Part shown: positions 11,027-22,147 of the stretch, piece after piece | Position numbering within the stretch: the stretch's first letter is position 1 | Layout of the letters: the number at the start of each line of letters is the position of its first letter | Assembly (NCBI GenBank): GCA_021186555.1 | Contig: JAJKFL010000042.1 | Coordinates: 16,468,521 to 16,532,520, forward strand | Source: Reticulitermes speratus | Lineage: Eukaryota; Arthropoda; Insecta; Blattodea; Rhinotermitidae | DNA length: 64,000 nucleotides | Reading direction: 5' to 3' | Made by a program: the position numbers and the translations under genes | The notes under the pieces: model-generated | The model's input: only the letters and a program-made list of their open reading frames with translations | The model's database searches: none | Told to the model about the DNA's origin: nothing

Positions 11027-11111
11027 GGCACAGTCCCTGATTTGTTTTGCATGGATTTTGAACAAAATTTCGTTACCTGAAGACGCAAATGTCAAGTGTG
11101 GGCGCCCGCAG

Positions 11112-11329
11112 GTGTGTGTCGAAGGCGCTCCTGGAACTACGTCGTAGCGTGTCTACTTGTATCAGTGGCGCTACTCGGGGCCACCGTCCTGGTGGTTGGA
11201 CTATACCGCGGTCGCGAGGTGGTGGCGCTGCGCACCGAGCTCGATGCACTGCGCCGCGAAGTCGAGAGCCTCAAACATCGCATCCTGGAGGAGGATCTCC
11301 TGGAGCAGCTCAAAGCATTCGAGGATGCG
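11112..11329 (+). CDS. Exon 2 of type II membrane protein: membrane span and coiled coil
   Basis: The frame has no ATG here, so this is an internal exon. It starts after CGCCCGCAG (a weak pyrimidine tract) and ends GAG GAT GCG before a consensus donor GTGAGT at 11330, in phase 0. It encodes residues 55-127. Residues 57-60 are CRRR. A 23-residue hydrophobic span, roughly YVVACLL through VVGLY, covers 64-86. A coiled coil then runs from about 91 to 113 with V91, L94, L98, L101, V105, L108 and I112 at perfect 3-4 spacing. Basic residues before the span and none strongly basic after it argue for type II topology (N-terminus inside). A juxtamembrane coiled coil suggests a homotrimeric stalk. The exon is GC-rich compared with its flanks, as expected of coding sequence. 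Confidence 0.75.
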
Positions 11330-11937
11330 GTGAGTACTTCATGACACTACACTACGTTCATGCGCATGGTAAATTTCTTAACATTAAAGTTATAAAGAGC
11401 TGTTTTTTTTCTAGGCATTGTTAGTTCGTACATCAAGATACATATGTCATGCAATAGGAGACCGTCTATTACCAGGTATATGCTATGTAACTATACGTGC
11501 CATATGAAAGATAAAAATGTTACCTAGATCACTGCCTCACCGTAACACGTATCAGATTCAAGAACGACCGTGGAGAGAAGTATAAGGCGTGGGAAAGGAA
11601 TATGGGAGGAAACAGATCCATAGAAATGATTCTTCGTTGAACTTCAACGATAATTTCCACTAGTATAACAAACCATGGGCCAGTCCACCCACAAGGATTT
11701 TACACTCTATCCATACGATGCAGTACTGCTGGTGTCCCAATAAACGATCAATTGTTGTGGTTGGAAGTATAGGATCATTAGTGTATTTCGTCCGTATCTT
11801 TGGTCACTTCAGTCGGTTTTCGTATCGCTGATTCAGCAAGCCGGCTATACCTGCACTTTCGCAAAGAGGCTGTTATTGTCTGTAGTCGTCGACAGTCTTC
11901 AGTCGGTTTGGGAATGACATTGTAAGAGCGCGCGTTT

Positions 11938-13062
11938 TTGTAAGATACATTTACTGAATACCGATCCTACAAAAAAAAGTGTCGTAAATTCAGAAGAAGC
12001 GTTTCCTCATGCACCAGTGCCAAAGTCGAAACAAACATGAGAAGCTTGATTTCAGGCTTCCGCCCCGATGTTGATGTAATCTGTGGTCTTCTGGGTAATT
12101 ACACGGCGTCGTGTGGTAATTATTTACCGACGTTTCGGGACAACGTGTCGGTCCCATCTTCACGGGTCAAGATTCCAAGAAGGAAAAATTGGAATCTTGA
12201 CCCGTGAAGATGGGACCGACACGTTGTCCCGAAACGTCGGTAAATAATTACCACACGACGCCGTGTAATTACCCAGTAGACCACAGATTACAAGCATGAG
12301 AAGGTTTTAGCAAACAGGTTTAATTCTAGACAGGAAGAGAACAGGCAGAGGACACGTGCTGACTGAGGAAAAGGTAGATGAAATTGGTGCTAGACTGGAG
12401 GAGACTCACCAAGAAAATTGTTGGTTTGACTTGCACAGCAAACGGGCTTGTCTGCATGATCAGCACGACTTGCGACAGAACTGCTGCATTTACATTTACA
12501 TCTACATAAGACAGCTGTGGTCCGTGAACTCTACCACACATTGCGCAGCAAGAGCGAATTTTGTGAACCGGTAACTTCATGTGGAAAAATGTACCCCGTA
12601 CTCGTTTTGTCTGGTTTCATCTTAGTGGATATGTGAACTCTCAGAATAATAGGATTCCTTTTTTAATCCACGAATAGCCTACATGATGTTATGGTTGGTG
12701 TGTGGTGTCCATAAATTCTTACGGATGTTACATTCTGACACCATTTACTCTATGATGGTATGACTTTTAATTAAATTATATGCGTTTCTTACAGAGTGAT
12801 TTTGGTGACCGTATAAGCAGGGGATTGTGGCCCCCTCGTTCGCTAGATCTGAACCCGTGTGATTTTTACCAGTGGGGTATGTTAAAAAAAGGATGAAGCG
12901 TATAGTAATAATCCTCGAGCTGAAGACGATCTGAATTACAGCATTTAGAATATCCTGAAGTGTTTTCAATTTGAGCATCGGAACGTAGATGTGCACAACG
13001 TATTATTACCTGTGACACGTGGCTGCGAGCCGAAGGAAACCATTTTTATCGCCTTTTTTTAG
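11938..13062 (+). pseudogene. Tc1/mariner-type transposase remnant, interrupted by a fold-back element
   Basis: Conceptual translation in shifting frames recovers a recognisable transposase in order. Around 11960-12040 there is an N-terminal helix-turn-helix segment. DRKRTGRGHVLTEEKVDEIG lies at about 12330-12390. FHLSGYVNSQNNR lies near 12615-12655. SRGLWPPRSLDLNPCDFY lies at about 12818-12871; this is the PPRSPDLNPCDF motif that carries a catalytic Asp. Stops and frameshifts are frequent, so it is inactive. The fold-back at 12045-12289, with its own duplication, splits the N-terminal part, so the transposase was here first. Flanking terminal repeats were not found. Confidence 0.65.
12045..12289. 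mobile_element. Fold-back element, family C (copy 1)
   Basis: The flanking duplication is ACAAACATGAGAAG (12031-12044) and ACAAGCATGAGAAG (12290-12303), 13 of 14 identical. A non-inverted tail (about 12045-12075, TTTCAGGCTTCCGCC...) is followed by arms of about 100 bp (12076-12176 and 12190-12289) that are almost perfect inverted copies around a 13-bp centre. Each arm contains TGAAGATGGGACC, GTCCCGAAACGTCGG and the outer GACGCCGTGTAATTACC motif. Confidence 0.85.
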
Positions 13063-13355
13063 ATATGAGGAGTAAAAACCTAATATTAAGTGCAATGCAT
13101 TGAACTAAAACTTTCCAGCACCTACTTTAAATGTGGTGAGTAAAACCGTAATATTAGCTGCAATATTTATCTAAAAGGCATGGACCCCGGCTCGCGGCAA
13201 ATTTAAATATCGGCGAGGGCTAGGCTGCCAGTCGTCACGTGAAACCATCTAGTGACCAACAACGTGGGCTAAACAAACAAAGGAATCGCATGCTGACCTG
13301 CAGGCGATGTGCTCTGAAACACGTAGTTGATAATGCCCGTAAGTACAGGTCATCT

Positions 13356-13514
13356 GGGCGCCAGCATCTCAGGCAGTGCAGTGACTACGCTGCAGTCTGG
13401 CCGACCACGGTTCGATTCCGGCAAGGACAAAGATCTCTCATCGTCATGGCGTCCAGACCGGCTGTGGGGCCCACTCAGTCTTCTGTCAGTTCGTATCCGG
13501 GTACATAGTTTCCG
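13356..13514 (+). repeat. tRNA-derived SINE, P1-like, truncated
   Basis: It contains GCAGTGACTACGCTGCAGTC, the B box GGTTCGATTCC, and the body GTCCAGACCGGCTGTGGGGC. The 3' part is missing or diverged. Confidence 0.6.
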
Positions 13515-13849
13515 ATCGTGAAGCTGGCCGTACAGTTCTATTTATTGCTAGGTTATGAATGTGTGGTTCTATACACCCACTCCCAATGGCGTAGTGCTTA
13601 ACACATATACAGTTCACATTCTGTTGCCTCTAGTAAACATTCTCAGTTGCTGACATTTAACAGTTGTTTCTCCGATCTTATGAAATTTAAGATGGCTAAA
13701 CAGCATTGTGAAGGGACCCCCAGTATAAAATTTGATCCAAATCAGTCGAGAACAGACATTATGACAACACTACGCAATCATACTTTCAGTTTAATTGTAT
13801 CGAAAATTGTCAGACTGGCGGAAAATGTGTTCGGGCATGAAATGTCTCA

Positions 13850-14130
13850 TTAACAGTCCAAGTTCTGTTTAACGTTTTGCGATCAGGTAAACATTTGGGA
13901 TTTACTCTGGGGATACGCGCAGGAAGGCTTGTTGGTCTGTACGTAAATTTCCCATTATTTCTGTCCGATTTTAACAAAATTAGAACGTGTTCATAAATTG
14001 TATTAAAACTGCCCCCAGTATCAAATTTCATAAACATCCATTCAGCAGCTGTCGGGCGAAGGGACGAATGAACAGATGTGGCCCAGCCAGTAAGCGTATT
14101 TCTGTAGGGATCAGTGTCATACGCGCCACG
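13850..14130 (-). repeat. Interspersed repeat R1, diverged copy
   Basis: Read on minus, it shares the ordered landmarks GGATGTTTATGAAATTTGAT and TTAAAATCGGACAGAAATA and GGGAAATTTAC with the R1 copies at 20026, 29012 and 37721. Confidence 0.5.
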
Positions 14131-14576
14131 AATCACGTAATGTTATTCACAGACTGACGTCATGGTCCATATTGCACAGCAGTGGAGCTTGTTAAACAAT
14201 GTAGAGGTAGTGCAACTGATACTTCCACTGCATGTCTTGCTGTCAGCCGTCAGCGAACTGAACAAGTTGGCCAAAGGTCTTGCCTGCACTTCAGTTTCTT
14301 TTCTTTCTTCCTCACGAGGCCGGCAAACACTTCTAATAGCTGTCTGATAGTAATCTCGTCCAGAAGATTGAAAATTTTGAAATGGGTCATTTCGTGATGT
14401 TTCCCCAGGTATTTCGTGCGCTTGTCGGTATAGTGCCTTAAATCAGGCCATTCTTAAGGTTTTAAGAATGTGTATTCATCGCGAAATAAACTCCCTGATG
14501 TAAAAAATTAATCCCTGTCCAGGGTTGAAGCATTCAACCACAAAAGTTTTTACGCATTCCTCGGTTCTTTCCATCT

Positions 14577-14598
14577 CCCCCCCCCCCCCCCCCCCCCC
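14577..14598. repeat. Poly-C tract
   Basis: An uninterrupted run of 22 C. Its length in the assembly may be imprecise. Confidence 0.95.
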
Positions 14599-14737
14599 GC
14601 ATTCTAGTAAGCATGTCACGCAAAAGTTTTCAAATAAAATAAATTGAAAATATAGGCTTATTTTTGGGATGGATCTCGAAATTTGAGGAATTACTGTGCA
14701 TCTTTCTTACCATTCTTCATTACTGTTACGATTGCTA

Positions 14738-15478
14738 TAGGGCTGTCAATACTGGCCAAAATATTAATAGCGATATTTCAGTATTTTTCTCAATAAATTT
14801 TGATGAAAATTAGGTGCAATGGCGTAAGTAAAAAACAAGTAATTATTTGAATTCATGTTTTCAATCAAACTTTTATTACAATAGTAAATATTCTGACAAC
14901 AATTATTAAAAATACAGTTATTCTAAAAACAAAAATATGCATATTGATACTGCACATTTTAGTTATGTGTAAGCATCGACACTGCCTGTCCGAATAAAGT
15001 GAGGTCTTAAGAAACATAAGCAATCAGTAGTGTTTTCTTTTAAACTGGATCTAATTTTGGTACATAGTTGATTAGCTGCAGAAAACGCCCTTTCGCTGTC
15101 ACACATTGTTGTTATAAAACTACCTCGCTAACAGAAAAATATTTTTAAGATTTTTATAACACAACAATCTCTGAGATTATTCAATAACATGCAATATTTA
15201 CTTTTTCTTTTGTGTGCAACAAAGTGTCTAGTACACCAGATCTCAGTTTTGACGTCAGGTTTTCGTTACATTTGTATTGTGTATAACAATCCCTCAGTTG
15301 CAATTCCAGTAACAATAATGATTTATTGTTGTCGGTTTTATAACCTTTATGTGAATAATCCATAAACAATTATTTTTTAAATTAATACCGAAAACCCCAT
15401 TTTTTTTGTGTCAATACCGGTATTTGAATACCGGAAAAAAATGACCGGGATTCCGGGATCACGGTATTGTAAACCCTA
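14738..15478 (-). mobile_element. Internally deleted hAT DNA transposon (741 bp)
   Basis: A perfect 8-bp duplication GATTGCTA flanks it at 14730-14737 and 15479-15486. The terminal inverted repeats are TAGGGCTGTCAATACTGG on the left and, read inward from the right, TAGGGTTTACAATACCGTG. An 8-bp duplication with short imperfect ends and an internal hATC domain identify the superfamily. Confidence 0.85.
14963..15103 (-). pseudogene. hAT transposase C-terminal dimerisation (hATC) fragment
   Basis: The minus-strand frame reads CDSERAFSAANQLCTKIRSS and then LKENTTDCLCFLR, ending at a TAA at 14963-14965. The ERAFS...N...R..L..E....L.FL pattern is the hATC dimerisation motif found at the C-terminus of hAT transposases. 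Upstream on minus, an open stretch at 15181-15369 may be more of the same protein, but I cannot assign it. RNase-H-like catalytic parts and the BED finger are missing, consistent with a 741-bp deletion derivative of a usually 2.5-4 kb element. Confidence 0.75.
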
Positions 15479-15498
15479 GATTGCTATATTCCGGTATG

Positions 15499-15592
15499 TG
15501 ACGCCATTTAGCTTGGTAGATAAGTTAGTCTACCAACGTTCCCCGAAATGTTGGTACCTATCTACCAAGCTGTACGGCGTCACACCCCAGAA
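15499..15592. mobile_element. Short fold-back, family C-like
   Basis: Arms TAGCTTGGTAGATAAGTTAG and CTATCTACCAAGCT with GACGCC/GGCGTC outer ends form a hairpin around CCCCGAAATGTTGGTA. It abuts the right duplication of the hAT at 14738-15478. Confidence 0.55.
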
Positions 15593-16396
15593 GAAAATAA
15601 TATGGCTAGTCACCGCCATTCAAACTCTAGGTCCCACGTGTTTACGGTTACTGTGCTGTGATAATATCATAATCATATCTGCAATAAAGTAAACGAACAC
15701 AAAGACAGCTGCAAAATGATGTATTATGCTGTATGATATCATGTTCTGCAAACTTAAAAATCCTACCAGAAGAAGCAGAAAGTACTCTCCGAAAAAAAAA
15801 AAGCACTATATATTTATCTAAACAATGTAAAAAGTCCAAAATACCACACTCCCCCCCCCCCCCCCACCCATGATAATGACCATCGTCAAAAACACTCCCG
15901 TCGTTACATAATGCTGCCTGCTGTTACGTCTACAGACATGGTGACAGTACTTGAGTGAAGGAAGCAATAGTCGATTCGTGTGCCTTTATCTTTACACCTG
16001 CTGCTCCAAGGTAAAGGCATCTTCACAAAAACCGTGTTGCTCCAAGGCTAGGGATGGATATTCCATTGCATCGCATCTGAACCACTTGTACTGCTGATAG
16101 ACCAGCTGGTCATGTTATGCTGCATATCCACACAAGTTTGCTGGAATTCGCTGTGCAACTTATGCTTTGTTTATGAGAATTTTACATCTATAAATAAACA
16201 GAATTATTTTCTTAGGATATAAAGCCGACTACGAGACAGAATTATTTGATAAAGTTGCGCTGGGAATGCTTTGTTATGACATTGAGCCTCTTGAAAACCA
16301 ATTTTTACTAAGTAGGTTATTTAACGCTTCTATATCAACCGCAGAAGGTATATGAGACGAGAAGGTGGTTTTGGGGTATACTGGAATATGGTAGTG

Positions 16397-16655
16397 GGCC
16401 GGGATACCGTAGTCGGTATAGCGACTGCTACGAGCTGGACGGTCCGGGGTGGTGGCGAGATTTTCTAGACTCATCCAGACCGGCACCGAGGCCCACCCAG
16501 CCTCCAGTACAATGGGTACCGGGTCTCTTTTCCGTGTGTAAAGCGGCCGGGGCGTGGCGTTGATCACCAACCCCCATCTGCCGCCGATGTCGAATATGGA
16601 TAGAACCATACTTCTACGTGCCCTCAGTGCCTGCTTGGCATGTTACGGGACAGCA
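16397..16655 (+). repeat. tRNA-derived SINE, family P1
   Basis: The head GCCGGGATACCGTAGTCGGT and GCGACTGCTACGAGCTGGAC lacks part of the B box. The body GTACAATGGGTACCGGGTCT and the GGCATGTTACGGGACAGC end match other copies. Confidence 0.75.
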
Positions 16656-16829
16656 AGGCAATTTAAGAACATTTCCATTCATATCAGCCCAGTGTAACCT
16701 GTGCTTTACACAAAGCTCGAATCGAACGATATCAGCTTGCCGAAGAACTGCACACGTGCACAAAAATGGTGACGTATAGGACGAATGCTCAGGATAGGGA
16801 CAGGTGGCGGGCTGTTGTGAGTGCGGTAA

Positions 16830-16925
16830 TGAACCTTCGGGTTACATAAAACGCGGGGAATTTCTTACCCAGCTGACGACCTGTTAGCTTCTCAAGAAGG
16901 ACTCTGCTCCATGGAGTTTAGTTAG
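16830..16925 (+). repeat. Interspersed repeat R2, copy 1
   Basis: ACATAAAACGCGGGGAATTT and CTGTTAGCTTCTCAAGAAGG are shared with copies at 18485-18575 and 27555-27650. The nature of this repeat is unknown; it may be a 3' end of a longer element. Confidence 0.55.
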
Positions 16926-16990
16926 TTAGTTATAGGACGAATATTTAATTAAACGTGACAAAAATCATTTATGAGTCTGTACTCTGTGGT

Positions 16991-17210
16991 AGTCCGTGCC
17001 ATGTCTCACGCGGTGATTCGTCGGCTTCTTACCCCGGAGGCTCGCGTTTAGTCACAGGACTTTCTTTGTTGGATTTATGGTGGACGAAATGGTACTGGGA
17101 CAGAACTTCCTCCTGTTACTACAGTTTTTGTACCAATTGTCATTCCGTCAGTGCTCCATATTCATTTATCTATTATCCGAAGGATGGACAGTGGGCCCAT
17201 TAGAGACTGC
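16991..17210 (+). repeat. tRNA-derived SINE, family P2, degenerate
   Basis: GTGCCATGTCTCACGCGGTG and TTACCCCGGAGGCTCGCG correspond to the P2 head, followed by GGTGGACGAAATGGTACTGG. Confidence 0.65.
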
Positions 17211-17710
17211 AGTTTCAAGATAATTTCACCCCGCCACAGAGGTACAATAAAAGTGATATATTGCCGTGTATATAGTGTGACAAGCTTTTAAATAATAAAC
17301 ATGCATCTCCATCGAAATACTTGTATCTAAAATAAATAATCAAGAGTCAGTGAAGCAGACTGTGAACAATCTTCAAGAAAGCTTTTTGAAAATATTCTGG
17401 CTTATTGTCTAATACTGCGAGTGAGCCAGGCTACACGCCGATGCCCTGACGTCGCATTGCACATATTGGTCACGTTATGCTGTACGCCTTGCAGAATGAG
17501 GTTAGTGACCTGCGTTCCAAATTCAGCTAACAATAATTGATTATGGCTGCTTGGTTGAACCTGGGTTTTGGCCCTGACTTAAAGTGCCAACAGCTGCGGT
17601 TGCTCCTCGTATTTCGAGAACATCCTAATTATTGCTGAGGCACAACTGTTTCACCCATGTACGTAACTGTTCCGTTGCATGCAATTGTTAGGCTGTAGCT
17701 GATAGACTAA

Positions 17711-18003
17711 TAAAGGTAAAGTTCACCCTATGACCTGCCATGAAGGCCCAGAGGGGGAGTAGAGGTATGGCTCTATTCTTTCTTTGACATCAGCGCTAGA
17801 TGGGGGTGGGTTGCTGGGTGGTTAACACCATGGCCCGTCCGCTTTGCCCCCGGGAAAGAGACCCGGTACCTATTGTACAGGAGGATGGGTGCGCCTCGAA
17901 GCCGGTCTGAACGGTACAGAAAATCTCGCCCCCCACCGGGGTTCGAATCCCGGACCATCCAGCTTGTAGGGAGTCGCTACACCGACCACGCTATCCCGGC
18001 CGC
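17711..18003 (-). repeat. tRNA-derived SINE, family P1, with duplication
   Basis: A perfect 12-bp duplication CTGATAGACTAA flanks it at 17699-17710 and 18004-18015, which fixes both ends at 293 bp. On minus the head is GGCCGGGATAGCGTGGTCGG with B box GGTTCGAATCCC (complement of 17939-17950). It is one of the best P1 reference copies. Confidence 0.9.
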
Positions 18004-18484
18004 CTGATAGACTAATCGGTTATCGAAAGATCTGTACTGAATGCAAAGATTATTTAGCGTTGAATGGCTGATAAGTATGTACGGTAGACTAGAAAGTAAT
18101 TGGGATAAATCGGTCATGGTGCACAGGTTTTCCTCGAGGGACTGGGGAAAACAAGAAGGTGCTAGTCAATATGGTAGATGGTCCTATTGGCACGGTAATT
18201 CGAACCCGGTAACCTCCCATTTGTAAGTCCCAGCGTGGACCCACTGAAGTTTTATTTCAGTAACTCAGTGTAGCGTCGAATGAATGCACAAGGGAATGAC
18301 AGTAAACAGCGAAATGGAAAATATATGGAAGTAATTAGTCGAGATCTAACTTTTGGTACTATCCGGCATTTGCCTGGAGGGACTGAGGAAGACTCTAAAG
18401 TAGGATGGTCGGTGTGTCAGCCTAAATTCGAACCGAGTACTCCCAAAATACAGCTCAGAAACGTCACCTCTTTATTTAGCTTGC

Positions 18485-18575
18485 CGAGTGACGTTACATG
18501 AGATAGAATCTTCACGTTCCATAAAAGGCGGGAATTTCTTGACTAGGTGTGCTACTATTAGCTTTACAAGAAGGG
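18485..18575 (+). repeat. Interspersed repeat R2, copy 2
   Basis: CCATAAAAGGCGGGAATTTC and TTAGCTTTACAAGAAGG match the copies at 16830 and 27555. Confidence 0.5.
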
Positions 18576-19299
18576 CTGTGCTTAGATATACTGATACCGT
18601 TAAGGTGATTACAAAATAGTCCTCCATGAAAATAGTGACTTAAATTTGAATGTAACAGTAATTAGTACCCACAGTAACATACGTGGTTGAAACAGGGCCA
18701 AGGAGTCGTGTATGAGGGAACATTCCCTGCAACTAACAGCAGGCAGTAGCAAAAGTATACTAACAAACTAAATATTATGACCACGTCTGCCAGAATTCGT
18801 TCATGCATTTAATATTTTTTGAAGTTCTTAATTGAAGCGCGTGTTGTTACTTTATTGCTCCTTTGAATACCGTATCACCGGCCATATATTTGTGCTTTCT
18901 TTTTTGTTTTTGTGAGTAACATAAGTTGAAACTTCCATATCTGGAAAGCAAGGTCGACTGCATATCCGGGCATCCTGTGCAACGACACATCCCGAGCATT
19001 TCTAAGCATGAGATCCATATTTGGTCGACGACCTTCATGAGGGTTCACCGACAGATTTGTTGCAATATGCCTGACTCATATCATGCCTACAAGATTGCTT
19101 TTTTGCTGGATCATTAGGAGGTATAATGTTACGTAATGGAAGGGAGTGCAGTTGGCTCCAAGCTGAAAAGTCATGTCTAAACAAGTCTGTTAACCCTTTC
19201 AGAGCTGACATGTACCATAAACCTGCTCCCGTTAGTACATTCGGATGGTAACGCATGAGATCTCCTGTTCCTATTTAAAATAGCACAAAGCAATGAATG

Positions 19300-19492
19300 A
19301 CTTATGAAGGGGAGTGGACGTATAGCTCCAGTTTTTCTTTACCAGCAGCACTACATGGAGGTCAGTGATAAACTGCACTACTGAACGCTTTACCCCGGGG
19401 GAAAGAGCCCCCATTACCCACTGGACAGGCGACTGGGTGGGCGCCAGTTCCAGTCTTGATGCAGTAGCGAACGGAAAAATCTCCTAGTCCGT
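19300..19492 (-). repeat. tRNA-derived SINE, family P1, old
   Basis: GCTTTACCCCGGGGGAAAGA and GGCGACTGGGTGGGCGCCAG mark the P1 body. The tRNA-like head is lost. Confidence 0.55.
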
Positions 19493-19525
19493 TGACAAGA
19501 AAATGGTTAATTGGATGGCTGTTGT

Positions 19526-19804
19526 CAGTGCCGTCGAGACGGGGGGGGGGGGGGGGGATTAGCCGGTACAAATCACTGGGACACGGCAGTCCGGAAGGGG
19601 GCCTGGGCCCCGAATATGTTGCATATGTTTTTTGTATTTCTCGGTAGTATCATTATTTGTCGACTGTACAAATTAATCCTTTCAGACCAAGTCCATGTAA
19701 TCCTGCAACTGAGAGTCAGTCTTTTCTATTTAGTTTAAATATTTTTAGCCATTCAGCCCTTAAATTTTTTTCAACGGGGCCCGAACCCCCTCTCGGTGGC
19801 CCTG
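19526..19804 (-). mobile_element. hAT-type MITE with G tract
   Basis: An 8-bp duplication GCTGTTGT/GCTGTTCT (19518-19525, 19805-19812; 7 of 8) flanks ends CAGTGCCG and GGCCCTG. It is the reverse orientation of the family at 44517-44801 and 61189-61443, and contains an 18-nt G tract near 19541. Confidence 0.7.
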
Positions 19805-20025
19805 GCTGTTCTATAAAATAATGGATCTCGTTAATTCCAAGCACAACTAACTGACTGACTGACTGACTAACCAACAAACCAATTAACTAACTAACAAACA
19901 AGCTAATAGTCGCTCATCTAGGCAGGAAAATCCTCGCCTTTTATGGAGCCTTAAGTTGCAGTACCATGTTCATCAAGAGTCCGCTAATGGGATCTATGCT
20001 CAGCCACTAGTTCACTCGTGTGTTT

Positions 20026-20565
20026 TTAGCCGCGTTCGCAAAATTGCTAAAAGCGACTATGAGCTTCGTCATGTGTGTGTGTCTGTCAATCCGTCCGTCT
20101 GTCCGCATAGAACAACTTGGCCCCCCACGGACGGATTTTCATTAAATTTTAAATCTGAGTGTTTTTCGAAAATCTGCCACGAAAATTCAATTTTCATTAA
20201 AATCTGACAAGAATAACGGGTACTTTACAGGAAGACCTATGTAAATTTATGATAATATCTCGATGAATTTTTCCTATAATAGAAAAGTTTTAGACAAACG
20301 TTGTAGAGAAAATCAAGACATATTTTATGTTTAGTAACTGTTTTCCGAAAATCGTGCCGTTTATGAGATAATGTGGAAAAGTATGGTAGAACCAGACAGG
20401 CCACAGATGACAATATAATACGGCGCATGCGCTTTGCATGCTTGGTAACTAAGGCTACAGACACACTCAGAATATGTAATACTTATTGCTTTTCGACGGC
20501 AACAATGGTTACGCGAACGCGCCTCAATGTTACGTTATACGTGCATTGCCTGTCTTGTCTATGAT
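20026..20565 (+). repeat. Interspersed repeat R1, longest copy
   Basis: Ordered landmarks are CGCGTTCGCAAAATTGCTAA, a pyrimidine-rich GTCCGTCTGTCC tract, ACGGACGGATTTTCATTAAA, AATCTGACAAGAATAACGGG and a distal GGTTACGCGAACGCGCC. Copies occur at 29012 and 37721, with a diverged one at 13850. I do not know its class. Short frames inside it read S-V-R-P-S-V-type peptides but are broken. Confidence 0.6.
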
Positions 20566-21680
20566 GCTAAGAGCGATTATTTCCTTAACATAAATCAGTT
20601 TGGTGTGATAATAGACACGGGCTGTTTCTCTGTGAGGTAGGAACTGAAACTTTAAATTAATCTTAGTCTTTCAAAGGAGTGGTTGAATATGAATTGGTCG
20701 GTTGATACACCCTAGTAATAGTTGTGACGAAGCAGTAAAATCAGTTATGGTTGAAGTCGGTTAATAGATGCTAGCAATAGGTCTGGTGGAATAGGCTAAT
20801 AGAGCACAATAATATTAGGTCTAGTGGAATAGGCTAATATACTCGAACAGTATTTCTGATGGAAATCGTGTCAATTATCTACTGCAGTTGTGGCTGAAAT
20901 GAGCTAGAATCCTACAATTGTTACTGATGGCAATAGCCTACATTTGGATCTTTGACCCATTTTAATGATATGTTTTTATTAATTTGTATAAAAATATTAC
21001 AATAAAGGAAAATAAATTACATTACATTTTGCCTTCCATTGCTCAAAATCGTATTTGCCGTTAGGTAAGGCACTGTTTCAGTGGAAATGCTAGCACGCAC
21101 ACAGGCAGAGATGATTATTTACACGCTGCTCACTTCGTCAGGACGACGAATATTAAACCCCGCACTTTGAATCAAGGGACGTGACGAACTTCCGACGTCA
21201 CTGCCTCCGGTTTACAAGTCCATCACTACTAAAATTAGATACAGCACAGAATATTGTGATTCAGTTTGTATCTTCTGTTTGCTTTCCAACAGTTACAGCG
21301 GTAGATTCCCGTTGTGGCGGGCGGCTGTCCTTTACAAACAAATGGCATTGTCTCGATTACAAAGTAGACTGCCTGCGTGCTGCAGCCACATGCGGCCGTT
21401 TTCTTTATTTATGTATGGCTCACTTCACGACGCTCTCACCGTCTCATACTATACAATTAGGATGACTATTTAATGATGAATGGGAAAGAATTTGGAAGGG
21501 AGCGGTCGTGGCCTGCCTGAGGTACTGTGAAGGCACTTTTCTGGAGGGACTGAGGTAGAACGCGACAAACAGCCTGGTCGGTATCTAGGCAGAGCTAGCT
21601 TTGGTAGTGGCTGGTATTAGACGGTTTCAGTTTGGGTTATATTAATTAGATGACTTCGGTGTGTGTGTGTGTGTGTGTGT

Positions 21681-21913
21681 AAAAGGTAAAAGTTGTCCCT
21701 ATACACGCCATGATGGCATATAGGGAGAGTGGAGATAGAGTCCACTTTTTCTTAATATCGGTACTAGATGGAGGTGAGTGGTCAGCCCCGTGCTCATTGA
21801 AGAGGAGGTTGGGTGGCCCCAGAGCCGGTCTGCACGTTTTGGAGAGGAGAGAATTCCTTGCCTCTGCTAGGATTCGAACCCCGGATATTCCATTCTGTAG
21901 CCTACTCAGTGCA
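21681..21913 (-). repeat. tRNA-derived SINE, family P1, diverged
   Basis: It follows a (GT)n microsatellite at about 21659-21680 and contains the P1 tail, the body GGCCCCAGAGCCGGTCTGCA and a B box (GGATTCGAACCCCGG). It abuts a P2 SINE on its right. Confidence 0.65.
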
Positions 21914-22147
21914 TGTGTGTAGTGAAGGGCCCGCAACCCTGTGATGAAGATGATTAGTTTTTTCGGTTTTTCCTTACAATGGAGCACCGGTGGAATGAAA
22001 CTGATAGTGGGAAACCGAAGTACTCGGGGAAAAAACCTGTCGCAGTGCCACTTTGTCCACCACAAATCCCACATGGACTGACCTGGGATCGAACCCGTGC
22101 CTCCGTGGTGAGAGGCTGGCGACTAACCGCCTGAGCCATGGCGCGAC
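21914..22147 (-). repeat. tRNA-derived SINE, family P2
   Basis: On minus the head GCTCAGGCGGTTAGTCGCC and B box GGTTCGATCCC (complement of the 22087-22100 area) precede the GTGGTGGACAAAGTGGCACT body. Confidence 0.8.

Larger units (their letters stand above)
6174..11111 (+). other. Intron 1 (4.9 kb), filled with repeats
   Basis: It runs from donor GTAAGT to acceptor CGCCCGCAG. It holds SINEs at 6350, 6811, 7586, 8296, 9371 and 10031, a hammerhead-bearing half-element near 8970, a fold-back fragment at 10613 and microsatellites at 10908-11026. The stretches 7093-7585, 7861-8295, 9081-9370, 9596-10030 and 10323-10612 show no gene and no repeat I recognise. Confidence 0.5.

Noticed and set aside
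10703-11095. A 130-codon minus-strand protein
   Set aside because: Much of it is translated microsatellite (repeated SLTH and IYIY peptides).
11096-11344. An independent short membrane protein starting at 11096 and ending at the stop at 11342-11344
   Set aside because: The codon at 11096 is GTG, not ATG, there is no ATG in this frame, and the last four codons lie beyond a consensus GTGAGT donor. It reads better as an internal exon.
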